Both the position numbers and the translations under genes were made by a program. The notes under the pieces are model-generated. The model was not told the origin of the DNA. It was given only the letters and a program-made list of their open reading frames with translations, and did not search any database. From CBDFKV01 sp965249035 (GTDB lineage: Bacteria; Pseudomonadota; Gammaproteobacteria; Arenicellales; Poriferihabitantaceae), in assembly GCA_965249035.1 (NCBI GenBank), contig CBDFKV010000007.1:310001-374000 (forward strand): a DNA stretch of 64,000 nucleotides, in the 5' to 3' direction. Each line of letters starts with the position of its first letter. Position 1 is the stretch's first letter. Shown here piece by piece: positions 44,194-53,092 of this stretch.

Positions 44194-46140
44194 ATGACTT
44201 TAGTCTGCACCCAATGCCATACTGAACAGCCTCCTGACAATGCTTTTTGCGGGCATTGTGGTCAGTCTTTGACTGATGCAAAAAAATTGTCTGCCGTTGA
44301 AATAGAGCCGAGTTTGGGTACGCGGCGTAGTATCACCGTCTTGTTTGCTGACTTGGTTGATTCAAGCAAAATGGTGCAATTGCTAGACCCGGAGCAATTT
44401 CAGCAAATCATTAGACAATATGAGAAGGACGCTAACGACATCATTGACGGTTTCGGGGGTGCTATTTTTGAATCACAAGGTGACGGTATTATTGCTCGTT
44501 TTGATGGTATTGAAAATAGCGCTGAAGCAGCGGTTCGAGCGGGTTTGTCTTTAATAGAAAGTATCAAACTCTATCGACCCATCGGTAATGGGGCCGATCG
44601 AATTCACTTGCAAGTTCGCATTGGTATTGCGTCTGGCGATGCCTATATTAACCATGCCCAGATCATGCCCAGGCAACCCGTTACTCAAGTCACCGGCAAA
44701 CCTACTTTTCTGGCGGCTCGTTTACAAGGCATTGCCAAACCTAACCAACTGGTCATTAGCCATGATACCCACCTGTTGGTTCCTAACGGTTTATCGGTTG
44801 AAGCCGTCGATAATCTTGATTTGAAAGGATTTAAAGAGATTAAATCAGCCTGGATTGTTACTGCTTGGGATGATGCCAGCCTCAGCTTTAATCCCAATGC
44901 TTCACCGGCCAGTTTAACGCCGCTAACCGGGCGTAAAGAAGTGCTCAATACCTTGCGTTTTCGTTGGAAACAAGCGAAAAAAGGTCATGGTCAGATGGTC
45001 TTTCTACGCGGCCAGCCCGGCGTTGGAAAGTCGCGGATTGTGGTTGAATTCGAGCGGTTGTTAAATCGTCGCATTGATCGTCATATTCAACTAAATTACC
45101 AGTGTTCTCGTTTCTCAGGTGGGGCACCGTTATATCCCATAATGCAGCAGTTCGTTCAGGGGGCGGGGATATTTCCTGAAGATGATGAAGCGGTTATGCG
45201 CGATAAAATTGGAATGCTGTTAAATAGCTGGGAAGTCAGCAGCGAAAAGTATATCGACCAGATAGTGCCATTATTGTTTAGTCAATATGGATCATCGTCA
45301 AATCGTGCTCCAACCGAAGATGAGATAGAGAATGGGCTACAGGCCTGTACGGTGCTCCCATTTATGTTCACTCGACGCTATCCAGTGTTGGTATTGGTAG
45401 AAGATATCCAGTGGGCAGACGATGTTTCAAAAATGTTGCTGGCCCGCTCCATTGAGCGAGTGGCAAAATATCCAATGATGATTATCGCGACGGCTCGGCC
45501 AGAATATATCCCACAACAATCAGAAGATGATTATTTAAGCAGCTTGAATATCAAGCGCTTACCTGATTACGCGGCACGTGATTTGCTCGACAAAATTTTG
45601 ATTGGCCATTCGCTGTCATCAAACGTCGTGGGTTCGATTATCCAGAAATGTGAGGGTGTGCCATTCTATTTAGAAGAATTAACCTTGCATTTGCTAGCAA
45701 AAAACGGCAACGGGAAAAACGGACGAGCTGCTCAAACACTGTTGCCTTCAACCTTGTTTGATTCATTGATTGGCCGCGTTGATCGGATGAGTATTGCAGT
45801 ACAACAATTGCTGCGTATTGCATCAGCCCAGGGTAAATCGTTTAGCCTGGATATCGTTGCAGCATTAGCAGAACGAACCACAGAGGATATTGCTGCAACT
45901 CTGCAAGTAGCGGTAGAAAGCGAGTTGATTTTTCCAGGTAACAGACCGCAAAACTATCATTTTCGGCATATGTTACAGCGCGACGCGATTTACGACAGCA
46001 CCTCTAATCGCCGAAAATATTATATTCATAAGGGAGTGGGCGATTATTTATCGCGGTCTGACAGCGCTAAGACGGCGGTAACTCAAGCTAGCATTAATTA
46101 TCATCAAGGCATGGCAAAGCGCTATAAAGTCTTTCAGTAA
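44194..46140 (+). CDS. Zinc-ribbon / class III cyclase-like / AAA ATPase protein
   Basis: 648 residues. Order: zinc ribbon (CTQC...CGHC, 5-22), class III nucleotidyl cyclase domain (~45-225), AAA/NACHT-like ATPase (~243-520; Walker A GQPGVGKS at 273-280, Walker B VLVLVEDIQWAD near 405). It then ends, without the long TPR region usual for this architecture. Metal Asps D53 (FADLVDS) and D97 (QGDGII) and R176 are kept. The GETPNLAARL consensus reads GKPTFLAARL, with Phe172 in place of the transition-state Asn. Cyclase activity is therefore doubtful. The following two genes are closely coupled. Confidence 0.85.
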   Translation: MTLVCTQCHTEQPPDNAFCGHCGQSLTDAKKLSAVEIEPSLGTRRSITVLFADLVDSSKMVQLLDPEQFQQIIRQYEKDANDIIDGFGGAIFESQGDGIIARFDGIENSAEAAVRAGLSLIESIKLYRPIGNGADRIHLQVRIGIASGDAYINHAQIMPRQPVTQVTGKPTFLAARLQGIAKPNQLVISHDTHLLVPNGLSVEAVDNLDLKGFKEIKSAWIVTAWDDASLSFNPNASPASLTPLTGRKEVLNTLRFRWKQAKKGHGQMVFLRGQPGVGKSRIVVEFERLLNRRIDRHIQLNYQCSRFSGGAPLYPIMQQFVQGAGIFPEDDEAVMRDKIGMLLNSWEVSSEKYIDQIVPLLFSQYGSSSNRAPTEDEIENGLQACTVLPFMFTRRYPVLVLVEDIQWADDVSKMLLARSIERVAKYPMMIIATARPEYIPQQSEDDYLSSLNIKRLPDYAARDLLDKILIGHSLSSNVVGSIIQKCEGVPFYLEELTLHLLAKNGNGKNGRAAQTLLPSTLFDSLIGRVDRMSIAVQQLLRIASAQGKSFSLDIVAALAERTTEDIAATLQVAVESELIFPGNRPQNYHFRHMLQRDAIYDSTSNRRKYYIHKGVGDYLSRSDSAKTAVTQASINYHQGMAKRYKVFQ

Positions 46141-46144
46141 GCCC

Positions 46145-46564
46145 ATGCCTCGAATTCCAGAACTAACGTTTGAACACGTACTTAATGAGATATCCACTGC
46201 GCTTGGCGACGACCACTTTCCGTTAAATCATCACCCGCATCATGATGCTTTATCGACGGTAATCGATGAACATGCTGTGCACTATCAATTAATGAAAAAG
46301 ATGGTATTAGAAATCGCTCGCCAAAATGGCGTGCGCTATCCAGATCACCACATTTCTATGTACGCGACCCTGGATGCACTGGGCTTAGTGCGAGGCCAGC
46401 TAGTGCGAGAGAACGGCGATATTGATCAAATTACGCTGATTGATCACATCGGCAGCATCGTCGTAGAACTATTTAAGGCAAAACGCTCTATCCATCTGTT
46501 ACCCCAAGCTAGTCGTAGCGAAACCTTGTCAGTAGTAGCACGGTACAACGATGTCTCTGATTGA
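46145..46564 (+). CDS. Small His-rich protein of unknown function
   Basis: 139 residues, no signal peptide, no family I recognise. A striking histidine cluster (H24, H29, H30, H32, H33, H43, H46) lies in the N-terminal third, followed by a predicted helical region (IDHIGSIVVELFKAKRSIHLL). It starts 4 bp after the cyclase-like gene and overlaps the DUF455 gene by 14 bp, so it is very likely translated. Metal binding is an inference from the His cluster and the di-iron neighbour. Confidence 0.7.
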   Translation: MPRIPELTFEHVLNEISTALGDDHFPLNHHPHHDALSTVIDEHAVHYQLMKKMVLEIARQNGVRYPDHHISMYATLDALGLVRGQLVRENGDIDQITLIDHIGSIVVELFKAKRSIHLLPQASRSETLSVVARYNDVSD

Positions 46565-47369
46565 ACAGTGTATCAGCGCTTATAGCGCCAAAGAGGCTAA
46601 AGAAAAGCTAAGCTACTTATTGCCCTTAACGCACCAGGCGTTAGCAGAAAAAGACTTACAAGCATTCCAATATGAAAGGAGTGAATCACTCCAGCCTGGC
46701 TTTCCAGAGCGACCTCGATGGGTACATCCACGTCAGCTTAAAAAACGTGGTTTCGGTTCAAAACTCGGAAGAGCAACCTTAGTTCATGCAATTACGCATA
46801 TCGAGTTTAACGCGATTAATCTCGCGCTAGATGCTGCCTTGCGATTTAGCGGTTTGCCTACCGCTTACTATGCGGATTGGATTACCGTTGCGCTCGATGA
46901 AGCTCGGCATTTCAGTTTGCTGTCGGCTAATTTGCAGGCTCGAGGGTATCGTTATGGGGACTTCCCAGCACATCATGGTCTTTGGGATATGGCTGAACGA
47001 ACCGCCCATGATGTTTTAGATAGAATGGCGATGGTTCCACGGATTTTGGAAGCACGCGGGTTGGATGTTACCCCTGCGATGATCGCTCAATTTCAACGGA
47101 TTGGTGATACAGAGACAGCAGAGTTGTTAGCCACCATTTTGTCAGAAGAAATCGCACACGTTAAGGCGGGTACGCGCTGGTTCACTGCTGAGTGTGAGCA
47201 ACGCAAACTGGAGCCAGGTAAAGCATGGGTGCAGCTGGTCAATCAATACTTGGGCAACGACGTCCGTTGCCCGACTAATATTGATGCGCGCCAACAGGCA
47301 GGATTTCAGCCATCGGAGTTGCGATGGCTTAAAGATACCTGTCGCCAAGCTGCCATTAACAAAAAGTAG
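46551..47369 (+). CDS. DUF455 ferritin-like di-iron protein
   Basis: 272 residues. A four-helix ferritin-like fold is indicated by metal-ligand patterns: E85 in ITHIEFNAIN, E117 and H120 in DEARHF, E149/H153, and E200 and H203 in EEIAHV. Family DUF455, distantly like the tRNA hydroxylase MiaE; no defined function. Overlaps the His-rich gene by 14 bp and is followed by tatD. The di-iron site suggests oxygen-dependent chemistry. Confidence 0.82.
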   Translation: MSLIEQCISAYSAKEAKEKLSYLLPLTHQALAEKDLQAFQYERSESLQPGFPERPRWVHPRQLKKRGFGSKLGRATLVHAITHIEFNAINLALDAALRFSGLPTAYYADWITVALDEARHFSLLSANLQARGYRYGDFPAHHGLWDMAERTAHDVLDRMAMVPRILEARGLDVTPAMIAQFQRIGDTETAELLATILSEEIAHVKAGTRWFTAECEQRKLEPGKAWVQLVNQYLGNDVRCPTNIDARQQAGFQPSELRWLKDTCRQAAINKK

Positions 47370-47389
47370 TGCCACTTCCTAGACCACAC

Positions 47390-48160
47390 ATGACATTAAT
47401 TGACTCGCATATACACCTGGATTTCCCCCAGTTTGATGGTGACCGTGCGGCGCTTATGCATGGCGCTCAAACTGCAGGTATCTCGGCGCAAATCGTGCCG
47501 GCAACCGGTATAGCCAATTGGCAGAAAATTGCCGAGGTGTGCGAGCAAGTGCCTAATACCTACGCGGCTTATGGTCTGCACCCCTATTTTATCTCACAGC
47601 ATCAGTTAGCCCATTTGGACGCGCTCGAAGCATTTTTGGCTACACATGACGCGGTGGCGGTCGGTGAAATTGGACTCGACTACTACCGTAAAGACTTGGA
47701 TCGAGACAAACAAATCCAATTTTTTGAGGCACAAGTGGATATCGCACTCAGGCATGGGCTACCCGTCATCATCCACGCTAGAAAAGCCACTGAGGGGGTA
47801 ATCAACACCCTTAAAACCCGCCCTATTGTCAGTGGTATTGTGCATAGTTTTAACGGTAGCCACGAGCAGGCTCTGCGCTTGATTGATCTGGGATTTTTAC
47901 TCGGCTTTGGTGGCGCTATTACCCGTTCGAGGGCATTGCGATTGCGCAAACTGGTCAAGCAATTACCACTGGACTATCTATGTCTTGAAACCGATGCGCC
48001 GGATCAGCCGATAGCAGGGTTTTCGGGTGGACGAAATGAGCCTTTGGCATTGATTGAAGTGGCCAAAACCGTATCGGCATTGAAAAAACAATCAATTGAG
48101 GAAATTGCTAGCGTTACAACCCAGAACATTCAACGTGTTTTCGATACAATCCGCCCCTAA
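47390..48160 (+). CDS. TatD-family metal-dependent hydrolase
   Basis: 257 residues from the ATG at 47390; a GTG at 47369 overlapping the previous stop is also in frame but the protein aligns from MTLIDSHIHLDF. TIM-barrel amidohydrolase: metal ligands in DSHIHLDF, Glu in VGEIGLDYYR, H in VIIHARKA and VHSFNGS, and Asp in CLETDAPD. E. coli relatives (TatD, YcfH, YjjV) are DNases or related hydrolases. Closest to the YjjV type by length. Confidence 0.9.
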   Translation: MTLIDSHIHLDFPQFDGDRAALMHGAQTAGISAQIVPATGIANWQKIAEVCEQVPNTYAAYGLHPYFISQHQLAHLDALEAFLATHDAVAVGEIGLDYYRKDLDRDKQIQFFEAQVDIALRHGLPVIIHARKATEGVINTLKTRPIVSGIVHSFNGSHEQALRLIDLGFLLGFGGAITRSRALRLRKLVKQLPLDYLCLETDAPDQPIAGFSGGRNEPLALIEVAKTVSALKKQSIEEIASVTTQNIQRVFDTIRP

Positions 48161-48196
48161 CACCGACTTCACATTGTCCTAACTTTGATCGAAATT

Positions 48197-49468
48197 ATGA
48201 CTCAATATAAGCAACTCAATCAGACTGAACTAGCCACGCTTCACCAGCAGTTACAGCAAGCCTATGCCGAGGTTCAAGCCCAAGGCTTATCACTCGACAT
48301 GACCCGCGGCAAACCTAATAGCGAGCAGCTTGATTTGTCCAATAATTTATTGCGTTTGCCCGGAAACAGCTACACCGCGAGCGATGGTACAGATTGCCGT
48401 AACTATGGTGGATTAGACGGTTTGCCGGAAATGAAAGCTTTGTTTGCTGACATGTTAGGAACAGCACCCGGCCAGGTTATCGTTGGCGGCAATTCCAGCT
48501 TGACCATGATGTATGATGCAATCGCGCGTGCTTGTTTATTTGGGGTGGATGAGAACTCGGCACCATGGGATGCCAGCTCCAGTAAATTTCTATGCCCCAG
48601 CCCCGGCTATGATCGCCACTTTGGGATCACTGAAACTCTGGGGTTTGAGCTGATTACCGTGTCCATGACCGATGATGGCCCAGAGATGGATCAGGTTGAA
48701 GCCTTGGTCGCCAATGATCCAAGCATCAAAGGTATCTGGTGCGTACCCAAATACTCCAATCCTACGGGTGTCACCTATTCTGATGCGGTGGTACAGCGCT
48801 TAAGTAGCATGAAAACAGCGGCCGATGATTTTCGGGTCATGTGGGACAATGCTTACGCTGAGCACCATATCGATGGGGCTTTAGATACCGTTTTAAATAT
48901 TATTGACACGTGTGCGGCTGCGGGTAATCCTGATCGCGCCTACGTGTTTGCCTCTACCTCTAAAATTAGCATGGCCAGTGCGGGTGTGGCGGCTTTTGCC
49001 TCTAGCGCTGATAACGTAACGTATGCTAAAAAATATATTGCGGCCCAAAGCATCGGCCCGGATAAGATCAACCAACTACGACACATCGCCCTTTTTGGCG
49101 ATTTGGCCGGCTTGCGTGCGCATATGAATCACCACGCTGCATTGCTAAAGCCGCGTTTTGACGCAGTTCAAACGGTATTGCACCAGGAATTGAAAGGTCT
49201 CGGCATCGCCGAATGGACTGACCCCAAAGGGGGCTATTTTACTAGTTTAGATATGGCGTTGGGTTCAGCAAAACGTGCTATTGCGCTTTGTACGGATGCT
49301 GGCGTTAAATTGACCGAGGCAGGTGCTACTTTCCCGTATGGCCAAGACCCTGACGACAGCAATATCCGAATTGCGCCATCCTTTCCTTCCGTGGCAGATA
49401 TCGAATCGGCCATGCATGTGTTTAGCTTGTGTCTGAAATTATCCGCACTTGAGGCATTGACAGCCTAG
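48197..49468 (+). CDS. Type Ic aspartate aminotransferase
   Basis: 423 residues from the ATG at 48197; the in-frame TTG at 48185 is less likely. Fold type I PLP enzyme of the unusual Ic subgroup known from actinobacteria (Asp_aminotransf family): SLDMTRGKPNSEQLDLS, YGGLDGLPEMK, VGGNSSLTMMYD, PKYSNPTGVTYS, and PLP Lys in FASTSKISMASAGVA. Likely interconverts aspartate and 2-oxoglutarate. Assignment to Ic rests on the TRGKP and PKYSNPTG blocks. Confidence 0.87.
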   Translation: MTQYKQLNQTELATLHQQLQQAYAEVQAQGLSLDMTRGKPNSEQLDLSNNLLRLPGNSYTASDGTDCRNYGGLDGLPEMKALFADMLGTAPGQVIVGGNSSLTMMYDAIARACLFGVDENSAPWDASSSKFLCPSPGYDRHFGITETLGFELITVSMTDDGPEMDQVEALVANDPSIKGIWCVPKYSNPTGVTYSDAVVQRLSSMKTAADDFRVMWDNAYAEHHIDGALDTVLNIIDTCAAAGNPDRAYVFASTSKISMASAGVAAFASSADNVTYAKKYIAAQSIGPDKINQLRHIALFGDLAGLRAHMNHHAALLKPRFDAVQTVLHQELKGLGIAEWTDPKGGYFTSLDMALGSAKRAIALCTDAGVKLTEAGATFPYGQDPDDSNIRIAPSFPSVADIESAMHVFSLCLKLSALEALTA

Positions 49469-49500
49469 TTATTGGCTTTAGTTTAGCTATAATCGTTGCC

Positions 49501-51192
49501 TTAACGCGCGTTTAGAATCGCCAGGTTATCGGCTGCCACCTTATCGCCCTGATCGGCGGCTTTCTTAAGCCAAAATATCGCTTTGCCATGATCGTAGGCT
49601 ACGCCGTCACCCGTGCCATACAACACGCCCAAATTGGTTTGCGCGCCAGCGTAATTACCTTCTGCTGCTTTTCGGTACCAATCGACTGCGTGATTCATGT
49701 TCTTATTGATGCCAATGCCATTTTCGTAAGCCGTACCTAAATCTGATTGCGCCCACGATTTTCCCTCTTGAGCCAATCGTGTGATGGTGGCGAAGGCTCG
49801 ACCGGCCCACTGATTGGCAACGTCCCTATTTTTCGTGACTGTTCGACCTTGGTAGTACATAACTCCAATCCGAAACTGGGCTCGGGCAACCCCCTCTTCC
49901 GCAAGTGGTTGCAATTCGCGAAAGGCCTGCTGGTAGTTGCCAGAATAGTAAGCATTAATACCATCGCGCAAGCGCTTGGAGCGATTACCGTCAACCACTT
50001 TTGGGGTTAGTGTTGCTGCAGTAATGGTGGTGTTATTTGGGTTTGGGTTCGTTGATGGTGTTACTGATATGGGCGCTTCAGTAACTGGTGTATTGACTGT
50101 ATTTGATGGTTGTGTCACTGGGGTGGCTTGTAACGGCGCGGATACTGGCGACGGTATTTCAACGGCGGGTGGCTGGTTAGTGGTCGCTACGGATTCGGGT
50201 GCCTTTACCTCCGGTGCAGGTTCAGGCTTCTTCATTGCTTGAAGGACTTGAGCCTTAATTGACGCCATTTCTTTATCGTCTGCGCCCATTGCCAGAAGGC
50301 CTTGGCTTTTCTCCAGTGCCGACTTAAATTGTTTTTGGTTGACCAAATCGAACACAATCCCGGTCAGTACCAGGCGGGTTTGTCGAATACCAGATAGCGC
50401 AATTTGATTGCCTGGATCTAAGCTCAATGCCTCTTGGTATTGTGCGTAGGCTGTATCGATATCGGGTGAGTCTGATAAAAGGGCCGAGTTTGCGCGCGCC
50501 AGCGCCAACTGAATTTTGGTCAAACGCTCTCGCTCGATTTGTTGGGCTTGTTGCTCGGCAAGTTGCTCTTTCATTTGGTCGGCGATTTTCTGACGGAGCT
50601 CAATTTGTTCATCACCAAATGGTTGGGCGATATCTAGTTGCACTAGCCAAGATTCGGCATCGTCGTACCGCTTTTCTTCAATGGCCGCATCGGTGGCATC
50701 AGACAAAGCATTGATGATATCGCTCATGCGTAGCTTGGCGACGGTATGCTTTGGGTCAAGCTCGAGTACTTGTCGGTATTTGTGCCAGGCATTATCATCG
50801 CCATCGCCGATATACCGCCCTTCGTTGAAGAAAATTTGAGCTTGTTCCAGTAAGGGTAAAATCTCAGTTTCCAATGCAATTATTCGGCGATAATTATCGG
50901 CCCGGGTATCATCCAGATTATTGCCAATTGGCATTTCTTCTTCGGTCTGGATTTTATTATATATCTCGGGGTTCCACTGTGACGGTCTGCCCTCACCCAC
51001 TGACTTTTCGTCTGTACCGTGGACCAAGGGTTGAACCAAGTGTTGCAGCCATAAGTAGCCAACGAATATCAATACCCCAGTGAGCAACGACCACACCAAT
51101 GGGTGCCCGATCACCTCTGCTGAAAACAGCTTTTTTATCGGGCTAAGTTTGGTGTCTTCCAATTGAGCTTGGGTTGATTGCTCGGCGGCCAT
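49501..51192 (-). CDS. Membrane-anchored TPR/Sel1-repeat protein
   Basis: 563 residues. A cytoplasmic N-terminus and one transmembrane helix (about 33-52) are followed by TPR-like repeats (~100-310), a low-complexity Pro/Thr/Val/Asn linker (~320-405), and three Sel1 repeats at the C-terminus (~420-560; LGTAYENGIGI, LGVLYGTGDGV). Topology places the repeats in the periplasm. Function unknown; probably a protein-interaction scaffold. It converges with the aminotransferase gene and stands alone. Confidence 0.85.
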   Translation of the reverse strand: MAAEQSTQAQLEDTKLSPIKKLFSAEVIGHPLVWSLLTGVLIFVGYLWLQHLVQPLVHGTDEKSVGEGRPSQWNPEIYNKIQTEEEMPIGNNLDDTRADNYRRIIALETEILPLLEQAQIFFNEGRYIGDGDDNAWHKYRQVLELDPKHTVAKLRMSDIINALSDATDAAIEEKRYDDAESWLVQLDIAQPFGDEQIELRQKIADQMKEQLAEQQAQQIERERLTKIQLALARANSALLSDSPDIDTAYAQYQEALSLDPGNQIALSGIRQTRLVLTGIVFDLVNQKQFKSALEKSQGLLAMGADDKEMASIKAQVLQAMKKPEPAPEVKAPESVATTNQPPAVEIPSPVSAPLQATPVTQPSNTVNTPVTEAPISVTPSTNPNPNNTTITAATLTPKVVDGNRSKRLRDGINAYYSGNYQQAFRELQPLAEEGVARAQFRIGVMYYQGRTVTKNRDVANQWAGRAFATITRLAQEGKSWAQSDLGTAYENGIGINKNMNHAVDWYRKAAEGNYAGAQTNLGVLYGTGDGVAYDHGKAIFWLKKAADQGDKVAADNLAILNAR

Positions 51193-51402
51193 TAGTGAGT
51201 TGTTTTATTAGTCTCAGCCGTTAATTTTATCATTGTTTTGAAATAAACCGGCAAAAGGAATGTGCGCTAAGTGTGAATACTTATTGGATAAATTATTAGC
51301 AAGACACCTGATCCAGGTTTGATACGAGTGCTCACTAGCGGACGTGGTGAATTCATCAACAAATGCGATATACTGCGCGCCTCCTTCACTGTTAATAGAT
51401 TA

Positions 51403-51996
51403 ATGAAAGCGTTATTTGATTTTTTCCCGCTGATCCTGTTTTTTGCAGCGTTTAAGCTCTTCGATATCTATGCGGCTACTGCGGTTGCAATCGCAGCCAC
51501 CTTTGTGCAGGTAGGTTTTGTTTGGTTCAAACATCGGCGCTTTGAAACCACCCATATTGTGACTTTAGTTATTATCTCAATATTCGGCGGTATGACGTTG
51601 ATTTTTCATGATGAAACCTTCATAAAGTGGAAGCCAAGTATCGTCAATTGGATCTTTGCATTGGTTGTGATCGGCTCGCAATTTATTGGGCGGGAGCCTG
51701 TTTTAAAACGCTTGATGGGCAAACAAATGAGTATGCCAGACACCATTTGGACGCGGGTTAACCTGTCATGGGGCGTGTTCTTTTTGTTGATGGGTTTTTT
51801 AAATATGTACGTTGCTTTTTACTACCAACCAGAGGCATCAGTTGATGTTAGACGCGAAACTTGGGTGAACTTCAAGGTGTTTTGGATGCTGGGCTTAACG
51901 CTGGCGTTTAGTGTTGGTCAAATGTTGTTGATCTCAAAATACATTGATCCAGAATCATTAGAGCAATCAAAAGAAACTCAGAAGGAGGATAAATAG
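51403..51996 (+). CDS. yciB: Inner membrane septation protein YciB (IspZ)
   Basis: About 197 residues from the ATG at 51403 (MKALFDFFPLILFF). The frame is open 84 bp further upstream but the family begins here. Five transmembrane segments; blocks WFKHRRFETTHIVTL, IGREPVLKRLMG, and WTRVNLSWGVFF. Involved in envelope maintenance and division in enterics. The C-terminus is longer than in E. coli, with a charged tail (SLEQSKETQKEDK). Its stop overlaps the yciI start. Confidence 0.93.
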   Translation: MKALFDFFPLILFFAAFKLFDIYAATAVAIAATFVQVGFVWFKHRRFETTHIVTLVIISIFGGMTLIFHDETFIKWKPSIVNWIFALVVIGSQFIGREPVLKRLMGKQMSMPDTIWTRVNLSWGVFFLLMGFLNMYVAFYYQPEASVDVRRETWVNFKVFWMLGLTLAFSVGQMLLISKYIDPESLEQSKETQKEDK

Positions 51997-52295
51997 TGAT
52001 CTATGCCATCTGGGCCACCGACCATCCCAACAGCTGGGAAGCGCGTAAAGCAACGAGGGCTGCACATGTTGCTCGTTTACAGATTCTGGTTAAACAGCGT
52101 CGGCTGATAATAGCGGGGCCAATGCCAGCGATTGATAGCACCGAACCGGGGGACGCAGGCATGACTGGTAGCTTGATCGTGGCCGAGTTTGATTCGCTGG
52201 CAGACGCGCGCAAATGGGCTGATCAAGACCCCTATATCGAAGCCGGCGTTTATGCTCACGTTGAAGTGAAACCGTACCTCAAGGTGTTGCCCTAA
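51996..52295 (+). CDS. yciI: YciI-like protein
   Basis: 99 residues, GTG start overlapping the yciB stop (TAGTG). Dimeric alpha-beta barrel fold; blocks MIYAIWATDHPNSWEARKA, RLIIAGPMPAID, GSLIVAEF and ADQDPYIEAGVYAHVEVKPY. Enzymatic role not established; conserved His and Asp residues suggest a catalytic site. Its stop overlaps the bolA-family start (TAATG). Confidence 0.94.
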   Translation: MIYAIWATDHPNSWEARKATRAAHVARLQILVKQRRLIIAGPMPAIDSTEPGDAGMTGSLIVAEFDSLADARKWADQDPYIEAGVYAHVEVKPYLKVLP

Positions 52296-52564
52296 TGACC
52301 GCGCGCATTGAAAAAATTAAATCTAAATTGGCCAATAAACTGACCGTAGAGTCTATTCAGGTCGACGACGACAGCCATAAGCATGTGGGCCATGCCGGGG
52401 CACGTGATGGCGGTAGCCACTTTCAGCTAACGATCGTCGCCAAAGAGTTCGAAGGCTTAAATACCGTCGCTCGCCACCGCCTTATTTATGAGGCTTTAGG
52501 TGACTTGATGCAACACGATATTCATGCCTTGGGGATCCAGGCATATTCGCCCTTGGAAATTTGA
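52295..52564 (+). CDS. BolA-family protein
   Basis: 89 residues. BolA proteins bind 2Fe-2S clusters with monothiol glutaredoxins and influence morphology and stress responses. DDSHKHVGHAGA and GGSHFQLTIVA strands, and the VARHRLIYEALGDLM helix containing the conserved Arg-His, then IHALGIQAYSP. Third gene of the overlapping yciB-yciI-bolA unit. Confidence 0.93.
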   Translation: MTARIEKIKSKLANKLTVESIQVDDDSHKHVGHAGARDGGSHFQLTIVAKEFEGLNTVARHRLIYEALGDLMQHDIHALGIQAYSPLEI

Positions 52565-52625
52565 TCAGCCGCTAAACCAAAAACAGGACTCTAGACAATA
52601 CTGTACACAGTTGGTTCTATTACCG

Positions 52626-52961
52626 TTACACGTAAGATTTGCGCGTATGCCGCCTGCCATTGGTACTTTGCACAACGCGCGCATGAACTTCCTCTGGCCC
52701 GCTTAATTCAATCTCTGGCTCATTCGTTTTAAGCGCTTTCAGTGTCCATTTCTGCTGGTCATCATCAATCCACAGTTGTCGGAAGATATATTCTCCTTGA
52801 TGCTTGGCGATTACGTAACAACCATTCTCGATGACCGCGTTGGGTTCGCTAACAATGACGCAGCCATTGGGAAATTCAGGCTCCATACTATCTCCTAGCA
52901 CTTGTAGAGCATAGGGCTCGGCATCGGCGCATTGCGCCTGGGTGGAATCCAATTTAGTCAT
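52626..52961 (-). CDS. Stand-alone S24/LexA-like domain protein lacking the catalytic Lys
   Basis: 111 residues, only the LexA-type C-terminal domain and no DNA-binding domain. The Ser is present in GDSMEPEFPNG (S25), but the position of the LexA catalytic Lys156 reads Arg (GEYIFRQL, R61), at the expected spacing of about 36 residues. Self-cleavage is therefore unlikely. It may act as a structural or decoy domain. It converges with bolA. Confidence 0.75.
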   Translation of the reverse strand: MTKLDSTQAQCADAEPYALQVLGDSMEPEFPNGCVIVSEPNAVIENGCYVIAKHQGEYIFRQLWIDDDQQKWTLKALKTNEPEIELSGPEEVHARVVQSTNGRRHTRKSYV

Positions 52962-53092
52962 GGAATAGTCTGATTAATATCTACATTAGAGTTTGCTAAT
53001 TATACATAAAGCTGATTTGCGTGTGAACCTAAAGCAGCTGTCGGCTAAATCGATTAAAATCCGGCTCTATTTTTCCTACCCTTCCTCCACAC

